Shown here piece after piece: positions 51,873-59,677 of a stretch of DNA of 64,000 bases (within the stretch, counting starts at the first letter, position 1; every line of letters starts with the position of its first letter). Both the position numbers and the translations under genes were made by a program. Under the pieces are notes generated by a model. It was not told the origin of the DNA. It saw nothing but the letters and a program-made list of their open reading frames with translations, and made no database searches. This stretch comes from Clostridium sp. AN503 (GTDB lineage Bacteria > Bacillota > Clostridia > Lachnospirales > Lachnospiraceae): contig NZ_JBFDTP010000002.1 of NCBI RefSeq assembly GCF_040719375.1, positions 2,294,001 to 2,358,000 on the forward strand. The letters run 5' to 3'.

Positions 51873-53288
51873 CTGGCTACCACCACTCTTTTGAAGCGTC
51901 ACGCCAATGAAGGTGAAACCATAGCCGAGGCAATCCGTGACTGTCTCGACTATGGGAAAAATCCTGAAAAGACGGAGAATGGAAAATACGTTTCCTCATA
52001 CGAGTGTGACCCGGCCACAGTGGCCGCCGAGTTCCTTTTGACAAAGGCCAGCTATAAGGCCATCACAGGCCGGGAGCAGAAAAAGGAGGACGATATCCTG
52101 TGCTATCAGATACGCCAGTCCTTCCTCCCCGGGGAGATTACGCCAAAGGAGGCGAACCGTATCGGGTATGAACTGGCTATGCGCTGGACAAAAGGCCACC
52201 ATGCCTTTATCGTCACTACCCATACAGACAAGAAACACATTCACTGTCACATTTATTACAATTCAACAACCCTCGACTGCACCCGGAAATTCCGTAATTT
52301 CTGGGGCTCGTCCTTTGCCCTGCGCAGGCTCTCCGACCGGCTGTGTCTGGAAAATGGGCTGTCCATTGTGGAGAATCCGAAGCCCCGGAGCAAAGGGGAT
52401 TATAAGAACTACGGCGAATGGCTCCAGAACAGGGAGAGGCCGCTTAACTTTCAGGATAAACTGCGGCTGGCAATCGACACGGCGCTGGCAAAGCGCCCCG
52501 GTGATCTGGCGGCCTTCCTCTCCCTCATGGAACAGGCTGGCTATGAAATCAAGAAGGTCAGGGGCGGCGGCTTATCTTTCCGGCTGGCCGGACAGGGGCA
52601 GGAACGGTTTACCCGCCTGCGGGCCTCCACGCTGGGGGAAGGGTATGATTTAAAAGACATACTGGCCGTCATAGACGGGAGCCGGGAACACCCCGGCCAA
52701 AGCCACCGCAAGGTCAATCTGCTGGTGGATATTCAGGCGAAGCTGGCCGAGGGAAAAGGGCCAGGATATGAGCGCTGGGCTAAAGTATTCAACTTAAAAC
52801 AGATGGCCGCCGCCCTCGCCTATTTGCAGGATAACGGCCTGACGGAATACGGGGAATTGGAGAAAAAGGCCGCCGAAACAACAGACCGTTTCCATGTCCT
52901 CTCTGACCGGATAAAGCAGACAGAGAACGCCATGAACACCAACCGGGAACTGAAAGCGGCTACGGTACAGTACGCCCGCACACGGCCTGTCTTTGAGAAA
53001 TACAAAGCGGCAAAATACAACCGGAAATTCCTTGCGGAGCATGAGGCGGACATTGAGCTTTACCGGGCGGCACAGGCTGACTTGAAGCGTCTGCTTGACG
53101 GGGCAAAGCTCCCGAAGATGGACGTACTAAAGGAGGAAGGCCGGAGGCTGGCGGAGCAGAAACGGAAGCTCTATGCGGAGTATCAGAGAATACGGCGGGA
53201 TATGCAGGAAGTCAACACGGCGAAAGCAAACATTGATTATCTGCTGGGCTATGCCGGGCAGGATAAAAAGAAAGAACAGGAGCGATAG
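51873..53288 (+). CDS. MobA/VirD2-type relaxase
   Basis: A 471-residue relaxase that nicks oriT and pilots the strand. The three-His metal motif is in THTDKKHIHCHIYYN near residue 125; the N-terminus LATTTLLKRHANEGETIAEA and TENGKYVSSYECDP hold the expected active-site Tyr candidates. The C-terminal helical part (RDMQEVNTAKANIDYLLGYA) is typical. The ribosome binding site GGAAGGAGG points to a CTG codon at 51873; no ATG or GTG is suitably placed. An ATG at 51822 lies inside the palindrome-linked spacer without binding site. Confidence 0.9.
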   Translation: MATTTLLKRHANEGETIAEAIRDCLDYGKNPEKTENGKYVSSYECDPATVAAEFLLTKASYKAITGREQKKEDDILCYQIRQSFLPGEITPKEANRIGYELAMRWTKGHHAFIVTTHTDKKHIHCHIYYNSTTLDCTRKFRNFWGSSFALRRLSDRLCLENGLSIVENPKPRSKGDYKNYGEWLQNRERPLNFQDKLRLAIDTALAKRPGDLAAFLSLMEQAGYEIKKVRGGGLSFRLAGQGQERFTRLRASTLGEGYDLKDILAVIDGSREHPGQSHRKVNLLVDIQAKLAEGKGPGYERWAKVFNLKQMAAALAYLQDNGLTEYGELEKKAAETTDRFHVLSDRIKQTENAMNTNRELKAATVQYARTRPVFEKYKAAKYNRKFLAEHEADIELYRAAQADLKRLLDGAKLPKMDVLKEEGRRLAEQKRKLYAEYQRIRRDMQEVNTAKANIDYLLGYAGQDKKKEQER

Positions 53289-53377
53289 AGACGGTGAAAA
53301 TAAGGAGCAAAGCGACGCTGCCACTTCGGGCCAGCATGGCCCGAGGTTCCGGGTTTGGGGCGGGCCCCAACAAGCCT

Positions 53378-53441
53378 CCTCCGTGCCATTTGTGGCCACG
53401 GAGGAATTGCTTGCCATTTAGTGACACCCCGAAAAATGGCA
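53378..53441. other. Candidate oriT/terminator region downstream of the relaxase
   Basis: CCTCCGTG pairs with CACGGAGG (53378-53404), and TGCCATTT (53412, also 53384) pairs with AAATGGCA (53434), enclosing AGTGACACCCCG. Inverted repeats near the relaxase gene are what an oriT looks like, but the nic site is not defined; the T-run on the minus strand would also allow a terminator for the XRE gene. Confidence 0.4.
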
Positions 53442-53458
53442 CAAAAAAACAGAGGCTC

Positions 53459-53818
53459 TTACTCCTGAACCTCCGTTTCCCTTGCTTTTTTCAGCCCTTC
53501 GGCTGTGGCCTCCATGACAACAAGCTCCTTCTCATTCATCGCATTGAGCATAACATCAATGTGCTTACGGCAACTTTCCCCGCTCCGCTGATTTTCCTTG
53601 TAGAAAAACTGGTCTACGGAAATATCAAACATGGTAACGAGCTTGAAGAACAGATTAAAACTGGGGTGTTGCCCCTTGTTCTCAATATTCATAATCGTGC
53701 GGTCAGTTTTTCCAACCAATTCCGCAACATAGGCTTGCGTCCAGCCCCGTTCCTCACGGGCCTTTTTGAGAGCCAGCCCTAAGCCATGAAAGTCAAACTT
53801 TCTCTCGTCTTGGTACAT
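53459..53818 (-). CDS. XRE-family regulator of the ICE
   Basis: A 119-residue protein with the helix-turn-helix KAREERGWTQAYVAELVGKT, DRTIMNIENKGQHPSFNLFF in the first half. It is the only backbone gene on the minus strand, so it may control transfer or the cargo. A dyad TACATT..AATGTA (53844-53872) lies just upstream and may be its operator. Confidence 0.85.
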   Translation of the reverse strand: MYQDERKFDFHGLGLALKKAREERGWTQAYVAELVGKTDRTIMNIENKGQHPSFNLFFKLVTMFDISVDQFFYKENQRSGESCRKHIDVMLNAMNEKELVVMEATAEGLKKARETEVQE

Positions 53819-53995
53819 ATTTTATCACCCTATGTCATTGTACATTTCAGGTGATAGTATTGGAATGTAATAGAATTTTATGCGAAGTAGTATTTTATTT
53901 CATGTTCCTTAAAGTGCTTAATCTTGACAAAAAGCTACAAATGATTGATAATGAATTTACTCACTGAAATTATATAAATATTATGGAGGGAAGAA
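53819..53995. promoter_or_regulatory. Divergent XRE/TetR intergenic region
   Basis: It contains TACATT and AATGTA in inverted orientation near 53844-53872 and AATGAATTTACTCA at 53950-53963. The latter recurs at 54795-54808 upstream of the DtxR-type gene and may be a TetR operator. AT-rich and gene-free. Confidence 0.5.
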
Positions 53996-54670
53996 ATGTC
54001 ATATCAAAAAAAACAAACAGGTTCCGCAGATAATAAAGCCTGTCGTCCTAAAGCCAAGAATAGTCCACGCCGTGTTAGAGTAACAAAAGAGCCCGAAGAA
54101 CGCCGACTGGAAATCATCGAAACTGCATTAGAGCTTTTTTCGGAAAAGGGGTATGAAGATACGACAATTCAAGATATTGTCGAAAGAATGAATGTGTCTC
54201 CGGGCCTATGCTATAAATACTTTCGTTCAAAAACTGAAATTTTTGCAGCTACATCAGAATACTATGCTATGAAAGCAGTAGAACAAATCAAGGTTCCTAC
54301 ATCTGAGGACACCCCTGCGATAGAGAAACTTTCACTATTTATTCAACGTATATTTGAATATGTTATGAAGCATAAAGAATTTGAAGCAAACTATCATGAA
54401 GAAACAGAGATACGAGCCAGCAGATTAGATCATGTGGCTGAACAGATGGTTGATATTATGTGTCCTATTGTTGAGCAGGGGGTTAGAGAAGGTGTTTTTA
54501 ATTGTGGAGATGTTCCGAACACCACAAAATTCTTAGTGTTTGGTTTAATACACACTTTTCATGCTGAAATACCTGACGAAAACGCTGGGGATTATATTGT
54601 AACATTTCATAGTTTTATGAAAGATATTTTTTCGAGTGTATTGAAAATTTCAGAGTGGAACAATGAATAA
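53996..54670 (+). CDS. TetR/AcrR family regulator
   Basis: A 224-residue protein with a classic TetR N-terminus: EERRLEIIETALELFSEKGY, EDTTIQDIVERMNVSPGLCY, KYFRSKTEIF. The C-terminal ligand domain has no clear family. It is the first gene of an AT-rich cargo block with a DtxR regulator, CDF transporter and MATE pump and probably represses them. AATGGAGGG precedes the ATG. Confidence 0.9.
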   Translation: MSYQKKQTGSADNKACRPKAKNSPRRVRVTKEPEERRLEIIETALELFSEKGYEDTTIQDIVERMNVSPGLCYKYFRSKTEIFAATSEYYAMKAVEQIKVPTSEDTPAIEKLSLFIQRIFEYVMKHKEFEANYHEETEIRASRLDHVAEQMVDIMCPIVEQGVREGVFNCGDVPNTTKFLVFGLIHTFHAEIPDENAGDYIVTFHSFMKDIFSSVLKISEWNNE

Positions 54671-54822
54671 AGAGTATATGTAAATTGAGCTATATGCGAT
54701 TTGGTTTGCAAATAGCTCAATTTTTTTCTTATACGAACGAGTATATTCACTCACACTATTGACATTTAAGGCACTTTGCTTTATTATATCAGTGAATGAA
54801 TTTACTCAAAGAGAGGTGGCAT
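54671..54822. promoter_or_regulatory. Promoter region of the dtxR-CDF-MATE genes
   Basis: GAGTATATTCACTC near 54748 and AATGAATTTACTCA at 54795-54808 resemble each other and the site at 53950. TTGACA (54760) with a T/A-rich -10 region is a likely promoter. A terminator-like pair (AATTGAGCTA, TAGCTCAATTTTTTT) around 54684-54725 closes tetR. Confidence 0.55.
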
Positions 54823-55245
54823 ATGGTTATATTACATAAATCAGGCGAAAATTATTTGAAAACTATTTACCTGCTTCATCAAAAATATGGAATAGTACGT
54901 GAATGTGATATTGCCGAAAGCATGGGGTTTTCTAAAGCAAGCGTTTGTCATATGATAAAAAGGCTTTCAGAGCAGGGTTATCTAACGGTTAAGAAAAATG
55001 ATGTTCAATTAAGCCCCGCTGGTACAGAAATGGCTGAGATAATATATCGGAGATTTCTAATAATTCGTTACTTTTTGATAAATGTGCTGGAGATTGATAG
55101 GGCCATTGCAGAAAATGAAGCCTGTGAGATTGAACATATCATTAGCGAAGATACAGTGTCAGCGCTAAGTAACTTACTTATCAAGAAAGGAGTGACTTCT
55201 TATGATTTACTTACTAGCCAAACTGTTCATAAAAGATTACAATAA
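54823..55245 (+). CDS. DtxR/MntR-type metal-dependent regulator
   Basis: A 140-residue regulator. The DtxR N-terminus is clear (GENYLKTIYLLHQKYGIVRE, CDIAESMGFSKASVCHMIKR, then LSEQGYLTVKKNDVQLSPAG) and the dimerisation domain contains EACEIEHIISEDTV with the metal-binding Glu/His. It probably controls the CDF gene it overlaps by 44 bases. ATG 54823 follows GAGAGGTGG. Confidence 0.88.
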   Translation: MVILHKSGENYLKTIYLLHQKYGIVRECDIAESMGFSKASVCHMIKRLSEQGYLTVKKNDVQLSPAGTEMAEIIYRRFLIIRYFLINVLEIDRAIAENEACEIEHIISEDTVSALSNLLIKKGVTSYDLLTSQTVHKRLQ

Positions 55246-56341
55246 CTTTTCTTCTCCAAATGTAAAACAAGCATATGCAAAATTATGTAGTGTCTTAGGA
55301 ATTGTGATAAACACTATTCTGTTTCTGATAAAACTCCTTTGCGGTTCCATTAGTGGTTCAACAGCGATTGTGGCTGATGGTTTTAATAACCTTGCAGATG
55401 TAGCAACTTCGATTGCTACTTATCTGGGCTTTATATTAGCGTGTATTGGAGCTGGAAATCATCACCCATTCGGCCATGGACGTTATGAATGGCTTATGAG
55501 CATATTTTCAAGTCTTGCAGTAATGGGAATGGGCATTACTCTGGCAAATAACTCAATACAGGTTATCCACAATCCGAAGACGGTAGAATTTGGCCTTTTA
55601 ACTTGTATAATTCTTATTTGTTCTATCTTAGCTAAGTTCTATATGTTTTTATACAATAATCGAATTTCTAAAAGAGTTAATTCGATGGCTATGAAAGCTA
55701 CTGCGACAGACAGTATTAGCGATATGGTTTCCACTACTGCCATTTTGTTTTCATTAACATTTCAAACGTTGACTGGGCTAGCGATTGATGGTTGGTGTGG
55801 CCTTCTCGTATCAGCGTTTATAATTTTTTCGGGTTTCAAGTCAACAGCAGAAACTATGGAAAGATTTTTAGGACAGTCTCCTGATAAAGCGACTATTGAT
55901 ATGATTTTATCATTTATAAAGAAATATCCAGAAATACACAGCATTAGTAATTTAGTAATTCATGATTATGGATTAGGACATTTTGTAATTTCAATGCACA
56001 TTGAAGGAACCGATAAAAATTCTCTTTTGGAGCTTGATTATATAGCACATGAAATTGCCTATCATCTGTATTATGAATTAAATTGCGATTCTGCCATTCA
56101 AGTTGATATTTTAGATGTTTCCGAGGAAACAACAGCAATCATCACAACAACAGTCAACAAGGTTCTATCCGCGATGGAGCCGCCTGCTACTCTTAATGAC
56201 TTTAGGGTTGTTTATGCAAAAGATTTTTTAGATATATCGCTCATAATTGGCGTTTCCAGACGCCAGCAAAAAAGCAGCAGGAAATCCGGCAAGCTCTTGA
56301 AAGAGCCCTTTCCTGTGCAAATACAAAATATAGGGTTGTAA
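55202..56341 (+). CDS. CDF cation-efflux transporter, C-terminus frameshifted
   Basis: A cation diffusion facilitator with six membrane helices. Metal-site motifs are ADGFNNLADV, HPFGHGRYEW and ATATDSISDMVST. It is intact to about residue 350 (DFLDISLIIGV). After base 56253 the last 29 residues (RRQQKSSRKSGKLLK and so on) look like nonsense, while the +2-shifted frame carries FQTPAKKQQEIRQALERALS and THLVIAPMPKNIKFKGERK, the usual CDF tail, and stops at 56398-56400 with ATGA overlap to the next gene. A one-base loss in the T-run near 56253 explains this. It may be a real mutation or a sequencing error. Confidence 0.85.
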   Translation: MIYLLAKLFIKDYNNFSSPNVKQAYAKLCSVLGIVINTILFLIKLLCGSISGSTAIVADGFNNLADVATSIATYLGFILACIGAGNHHPFGHGRYEWLMSIFSSLAVMGMGITLANNSIQVIHNPKTVEFGLLTCIILICSILAKFYMFLYNNRISKRVNSMAMKATATDSISDMVSTTAILFSLTFQTLTGLAIDGWCGLLVSAFIIFSGFKSTAETMERFLGQSPDKATIDMILSFIKKYPEIHSISNLVIHDYGLGHFVISMHIEGTDKNSLLELDYIAHEIAYHLYYELNCDSAIQVDILDVSEETTAIITTTVNKVLSAMEPPATLNDFRVVYAKDFLDISLIIGVSRRQQKSSRKSGKLLKEPFPVQIQNIGL

Positions 56342-56396
56342 CCCATCTTGTAATTGCACCTATGCCGAAAAATATAAAATTCAAAGGAGAACGAAA

Positions 56397-57761
56397 ATGA
56401 ACAGTGAAGAACGTGTCACAATGTTGCGGGAGGCCCCAATTCCGCAAGTATTATTAAAAATGGGGTTGCCAACAATGGTTGGAATGTTAGTAACAGGAAT
56501 TTATAGTCTTGTTGATGCCTATTTTGTAGGAGCCCTTGGGACAAGCCAAATGGGTGCTGTTTCCATTACTTTCCCATTAGGACAAGCGATTGTTGGATTA
56601 GCTGTCCTTTTTGGAGGCGGCGCGGCTTCTTATTTATCAAGGTTATTAGGTGCTAATGATAGGAAACAGGCAAACCATGTAGCCTCTACTGCGTTATATT
56701 CAGGGTTAATTGTGGCGGCGATTGCAATAGCTGGTATCGTCATATTTATTAAGCCTCTTCTATATGCCCTTGGTGCAACAAATACTATTTATCCCTATGC
56801 ACGGGAATACGGATTGATTTATGTAATCAGCTCTATTTTTAATATTTTTAATGTAACCATGAACAATATATCCTCTAGTGAAGGAGCCGCAAAAGTATCT
56901 ATGACTGCAATGCTCATGGGTGCTGGTTTGAATGTGATTTTTGATCCTATATTTATATATGGATTACATATGGGGATTGCTGGGGCGGCGATTGCAACAG
57001 GTCTAGCACAGGGAATTACTACCCTCATGTATTTAACCTATATTTTAAGAAGAAAAAGTGTTTTTAGTTTTGCATTAAAGGATTTTCAATTTGATATTAA
57101 AATCTACAAAGAAATATTTAAGGTTGGTATCCCAACGTTAGCATTTCAGTTAGCAACTAGCATTGCAATGGGATTTACGAATGGAGCCGCAAAAGCATAT
57201 GGCGATTCTGCTATTGCGGCAATGGGAATTGTAAGTAGAGTTATAACAATGGGAATGTATGCGGTGTCTGGATTTGCAAAAGGCTTTATGCCAATAGCCG
57301 GGTATAATTATGGGGCCAATCAATTTGAGCGGGTACAAAAAGCCACCAAAACAGGTTTATTATGGACGAGTGCCTTTTGTGTTGTATTTGCAATACTAAT
57401 GTTAATATTTGCTCCTTATATAGTATCGGCGTTTACGGCAGATGATATGCAGGTGATTGAAATAGGATCATTTGCATTGAGAATAAACAGCATTATGTTT
57501 ATCGGAATGGGAGTGGACGCTATTTACTCTATGCTTTCACTTGCCCTTGGAAAATCCACAGGCGGATGGTTACTTAGTATCGGACGCCAAGGGATATTCT
57601 TCATTCCTGTCATTATGCTTTTACCCTCATTTTGTGGTTTGAATGGTGTGATTTTTGCACAACCTATCGCTGATTTATTAACATTGATTTGCATGATTGT
57701 CCTTGCAACTAAAATCAATGCTGAAATTAAAAATAGTAAAGCGCAGTTAGCAACCTCTTAA
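56397..57761 (+). CDS. MATE family efflux transporter
   Basis: A 454-residue polytopic protein with twelve membrane helices. The family start PIPQVLLKMGLPTMVGMLVT, then IYSLVDAYFVGALGTSQMGA, and the second-half repeat FKVGIPTLAFQLATSIAMGF are typical. MATE pumps export drugs or other cations in exchange for Na+ or H+. ATG overlaps the intended stop of the CDF gene. The TetR regulator upstream may sense its substrate. Confidence 0.92.
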   Translation: MNSEERVTMLREAPIPQVLLKMGLPTMVGMLVTGIYSLVDAYFVGALGTSQMGAVSITFPLGQAIVGLAVLFGGGAASYLSRLLGANDRKQANHVASTALYSGLIVAAIAIAGIVIFIKPLLYALGATNTIYPYAREYGLIYVISSIFNIFNVTMNNISSSEGAAKVSMTAMLMGAGLNVIFDPIFIYGLHMGIAGAAIATGLAQGITTLMYLTYILRRKSVFSFALKDFQFDIKIYKEIFKVGIPTLAFQLATSIAMGFTNGAAKAYGDSAIAAMGIVSRVITMGMYAVSGFAKGFMPIAGYNYGANQFERVQKATKTGLLWTSAFCVVFAILMLIFAPYIVSAFTADDMQVIEIGSFALRINSIMFIGMGVDAIYSMLSLALGKSTGGWLLSIGRQGIFFIPVIMLLPSFCGLNGVIFAQPIADLLTLICMIVLATKINAEIKNSKAQLATS

Positions 57762-58203
57762 TAAGTCTTTTTATTTTTTAAACTTCTCTCCTTTGCGGCA
57801 AATAAAAAAAACCGCTTAAAGGGTAGATATCTTTTTGCGCACTAAATTTATATCCTACGGCGGTTTGAGAAAACCGCCGTATTTTTTGCGTTAATTTCTA
57901 AAAGCGGCGGTATCTTAGGAGGTATCGCCGTGCCAATTCTTATTTTTTACTGTTCACATGAGATACACCAGTTAAAAAAAGCATAGTCCCACCTCCGGGG
58001 TATTCCGGTTATATATATGAAATTTCTCATGACATAACCAATAATTTTATTTCATGCGCCTGTATAGCTTTTTGCTGTGCGGGCGCTTTTGCGTTATTAT
58101 CGACAAACCTCGGGCCAACATGGCCCGAAGCGCCGCCCCGGTGCCGCTCTCCACCGCCTCTATTTCGGTTGCTCATTCACTCAACACCGAAATGGAGGAA
58201 ATT
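57762..58203. other. Gap with terminator, end of cargo block
   Basis: A perfect terminator TACGGCGGTTT/AAACCGCCGTATTTTTT lies at 57856-57887, after the MATE gene. Around it are AT-rich bases without a supported gene. A palindrome copy (58108) appears again at 58108-58130, where backbone composition resumes. Confidence 0.7.
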
Positions 58204-58629
58204 ATGACTACTATAAATCTCCGGGACTATTACCCGTTTTATACCCACGACTGTTTTATTGATGTGCCTGACGAAGTGGCGGAACTGTTCAAAGAATTTG
58301 ACCGCAAGGAGGCCGCCTATCGTCTGCGTACATATCGCCATAAAGCCTACTACTCTCTTGACCGGAATGACGGCATTGAGCATGAGGCGCTTTTCGTTTC
58401 CCTCTCACCCCATGAACTGTATGAGCGCAAGATTTCCATGCAGGAGCTTCATGCCGCCATATCCAGCCTGCCGGACAAACAGGCGAAGCGTGTCTATGCC
58501 CATTTCATTCTTGGCATGAGCCAGACAGAGATTGCCAAAGCCGAAGGTGTCAGCAAAATGGCGGTAAGCTATTCCATTGAACGCGCTTTAAAGTCCATGG
58601 AAAAATTTTTGAAAAATTCTCTGGATTGA
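58204..58629 (+). CDS. Small sigma-70 region 4-type regulator
   Basis: A 141-residue protein, ending with a region-4-like helix-turn-helix (AKRVYAHFILGMSQTEIAKA, EGVSKMAVSYSIERALKSME). The N-terminal half (YYPFYTHDCFIDVPDEVAEL) resembles the Tn916 Orf7-type sigma-like proteins. It probably controls ICE transcription. ATG 58204 is preceded by ATGGAGG and two palindrome copies flank the gene. Confidence 0.85.
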   Translation: MTTINLRDYYPFYTHDCFIDVPDEVAELFKEFDRKEAAYRLRTYRHKAYYSLDRNDGIEHEALFVSLSPHELYERKISMQELHAAISSLPDKQAKRVYAHFILGMSQTEIAKAEGVSKMAVSYSIERALKSMEKFLKNSLD

Positions 58630-59118
58630 CTTTACAGAAACGCGATTTTTGAAATGGCTTATGAGAGGCAAACAGCCTCGGGCCAACATGGCCCGAAGAA
58701 AAATACGCCTTGACTGCAATTTGAAAGCTGAATAAAAAGATACCCGGATACGAAGGGTTGATGTATCCAGTGACAGGCCCGCCATGACCTCCATTGTCAG
58801 AGAATGGGGAGAGCGAAAAGGCTCATGCCGCAGGCAGGCCGTGGCTGGTCTGCCGGATAAAACACAAAGACCTTGCTACTTGCGTTTAGTCACCGTCCGA
58901 GCGTGAAGCGGCCTTGCAAGCCGTGAGCCGTCGCAGGCCATGAGAACGCCTTGCCATCAGAATGGGGAGAGTTGAAATACTATGGGGTGGACATGCCTAC
59001 ACCCGTCCGGGAATCTGATAAGTAACATCATATCATGGGGAGCCACCCGGCCTTACTGTCTTGTGACAGGCCAAATCTTCCGGTGCGGCTCCCCTATTTT
59101 TCAAGAAGGAGTTTTTCA
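58630..59118. ncRNA. 490-base structured non-coding region
   Basis: No gene is supported. It contains a palindrome (58676), a directly repeated 13-mer AGAATGGGGAGAG (58801 and 58959), and GGGGAGCC..GGCTCCCC with TATTTTTC as terminator (59037-59100). The high GC and lack of frame disruption suggest a structured RNA or leader; no known RNA family recognised. Confidence 0.45.
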
Positions 59119-59322
59119 ATGGGAAGAACATTTGAGGAAATTCAGGCTATGGCAGCAGACCCATGGAGTAATGACGCCTGCCGAGGCTATGTTATCTGGG
59201 CTATGGAAAACTGCGGATTTAAGCCAAAGGAAATAAAGCAGGTTGTGGCCGAGTTGTACACGGTATTTGATTTCAAGACCATTGAAGAAGCGGCCAGACA
59301 TTATTATGAAAGTTCTTATTAA
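59119..59322 (+). CDS. Small conserved ICE protein
   Basis: 67 residues starting MGRTFEEIQAMAADPWSNDA and containing the Trp-Cys helix VIWAMENCGFKPKEIKQVVA. Found next to the recombinase in Tn1549-like elements; resembles Tn916 Orf8-type proteins. AGAAGGAG precedes the ATG. A palindrome copy follows the stop. Confidence 0.75.
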   Translation: MGRTFEEIQAMAADPWSNDACRGYVIWAMENCGFKPKEIKQVVAELYTVFDFKTIEEAARHYYESSY

Positions 59323-59431
59323 CTTCGGGACAACTTGACCCGAAGTTTTAATTTTGCCCATTTCAAATTTCATCTATAGGATAAGCCTCAAACCGCATAT
59401 GATGTAGCAAGCATACATAGAGGTGATTGTT

Positions 59432-59608
59432 ATAAAAAGAGGAAAAGAAATCTGTTACTTACTTCAAAAAGCTGACACTGACAGTAATGAAATTGCTGAA
59501 AAAAAAGAACATCTGATAAAGCAGGGGTATCTTGTTGTCACCATTATCGAGGGGACGGAGCACATGGAGAAAGGGTTGCGGGAGGTTGTGAAGAACCATT
59601 TCCACTAA
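59432..59608 (+). CDS. Small ICE protein near the recombinase (ATA start?)
   Basis: 58 residues, KRGKEICYLLQKADTDSNEI and EGTEHMEKGLREVVKNHFH. The ribosome binding site AGAGGTGA fits an ATA codon at 59432; a GTG at 59423 overlaps that binding site. Similar small proteins act as excisionase-like or regulators next to recombinases, but no helix-turn-helix is visible. Function unknown. Confidence 0.6.
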   Translation: MKRGKEICYLLQKADTDSNEIAEKKEHLIKQGYLVVTIIEGTEHMEKGLREVVKNHFH

Positions 59609-59648
59609 TCATTCGCAACATTGTGTTATTCCCCCTATATAGTACAAT
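59605..59648 (+). promoter_or_regulatory. Recombinase promoter with shared 18-nt element
   Basis: CTAATCATTCGCAACATT (59605-59622) overlaps the first two bases of the -35 TTGTGT (59621-59626); TACAAT (59643-59648) is 16 bases away. The layout copies that of the relaxase-operon promoter at 51423. The -10 region lies within CCTATA..TATAGG. Confidence 0.75.
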
Positions 59649-59677
59649 ATAGGTATAACGATAAGGAGGACAATATT

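Larger units (their letters stand above)
31074..59345. repeat. Family of 21 palindromes, CTTCGGGCCA-N3-TGGCCCGAAG
   Basis: Copies start at 31074, 31580, 32936, 33996, 34812, 37193, 38404, 39108, 39774, 42558, 43437, 43545, 45542, 46466, 46984, 48388, 51796, 53324, 58108, 58676 and 59323, each 23 nt; a half copy lies at 51406. The centre triplet varies (GCA, ACA, CAT, TAC, CCC, TAG, CGG, GAC, TGC, CAC and others) while the arms stay fixed. Most sit between a stop codon and the next ribosome binding site. Six lie inside genes, where in-frame copies read as SGQ[HT]GPK. Copy 48388 has CTTCGAG paired with CTCGAAG, a compensating change that supports pairing. Confidence 0.95.

Noticed and set aside
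31074..59345. The palindrome family as a CRISPR array
   Set aside because: Distances between copies vary from about 100 to several thousand bases, the units are perfect dyads, and genes lie between them; there are no cas genes.
31074..59345. The palindromes as rho-independent terminators
   Set aside because: They lack T-runs and several lie within coding sequence or inside tightly coupled operons.
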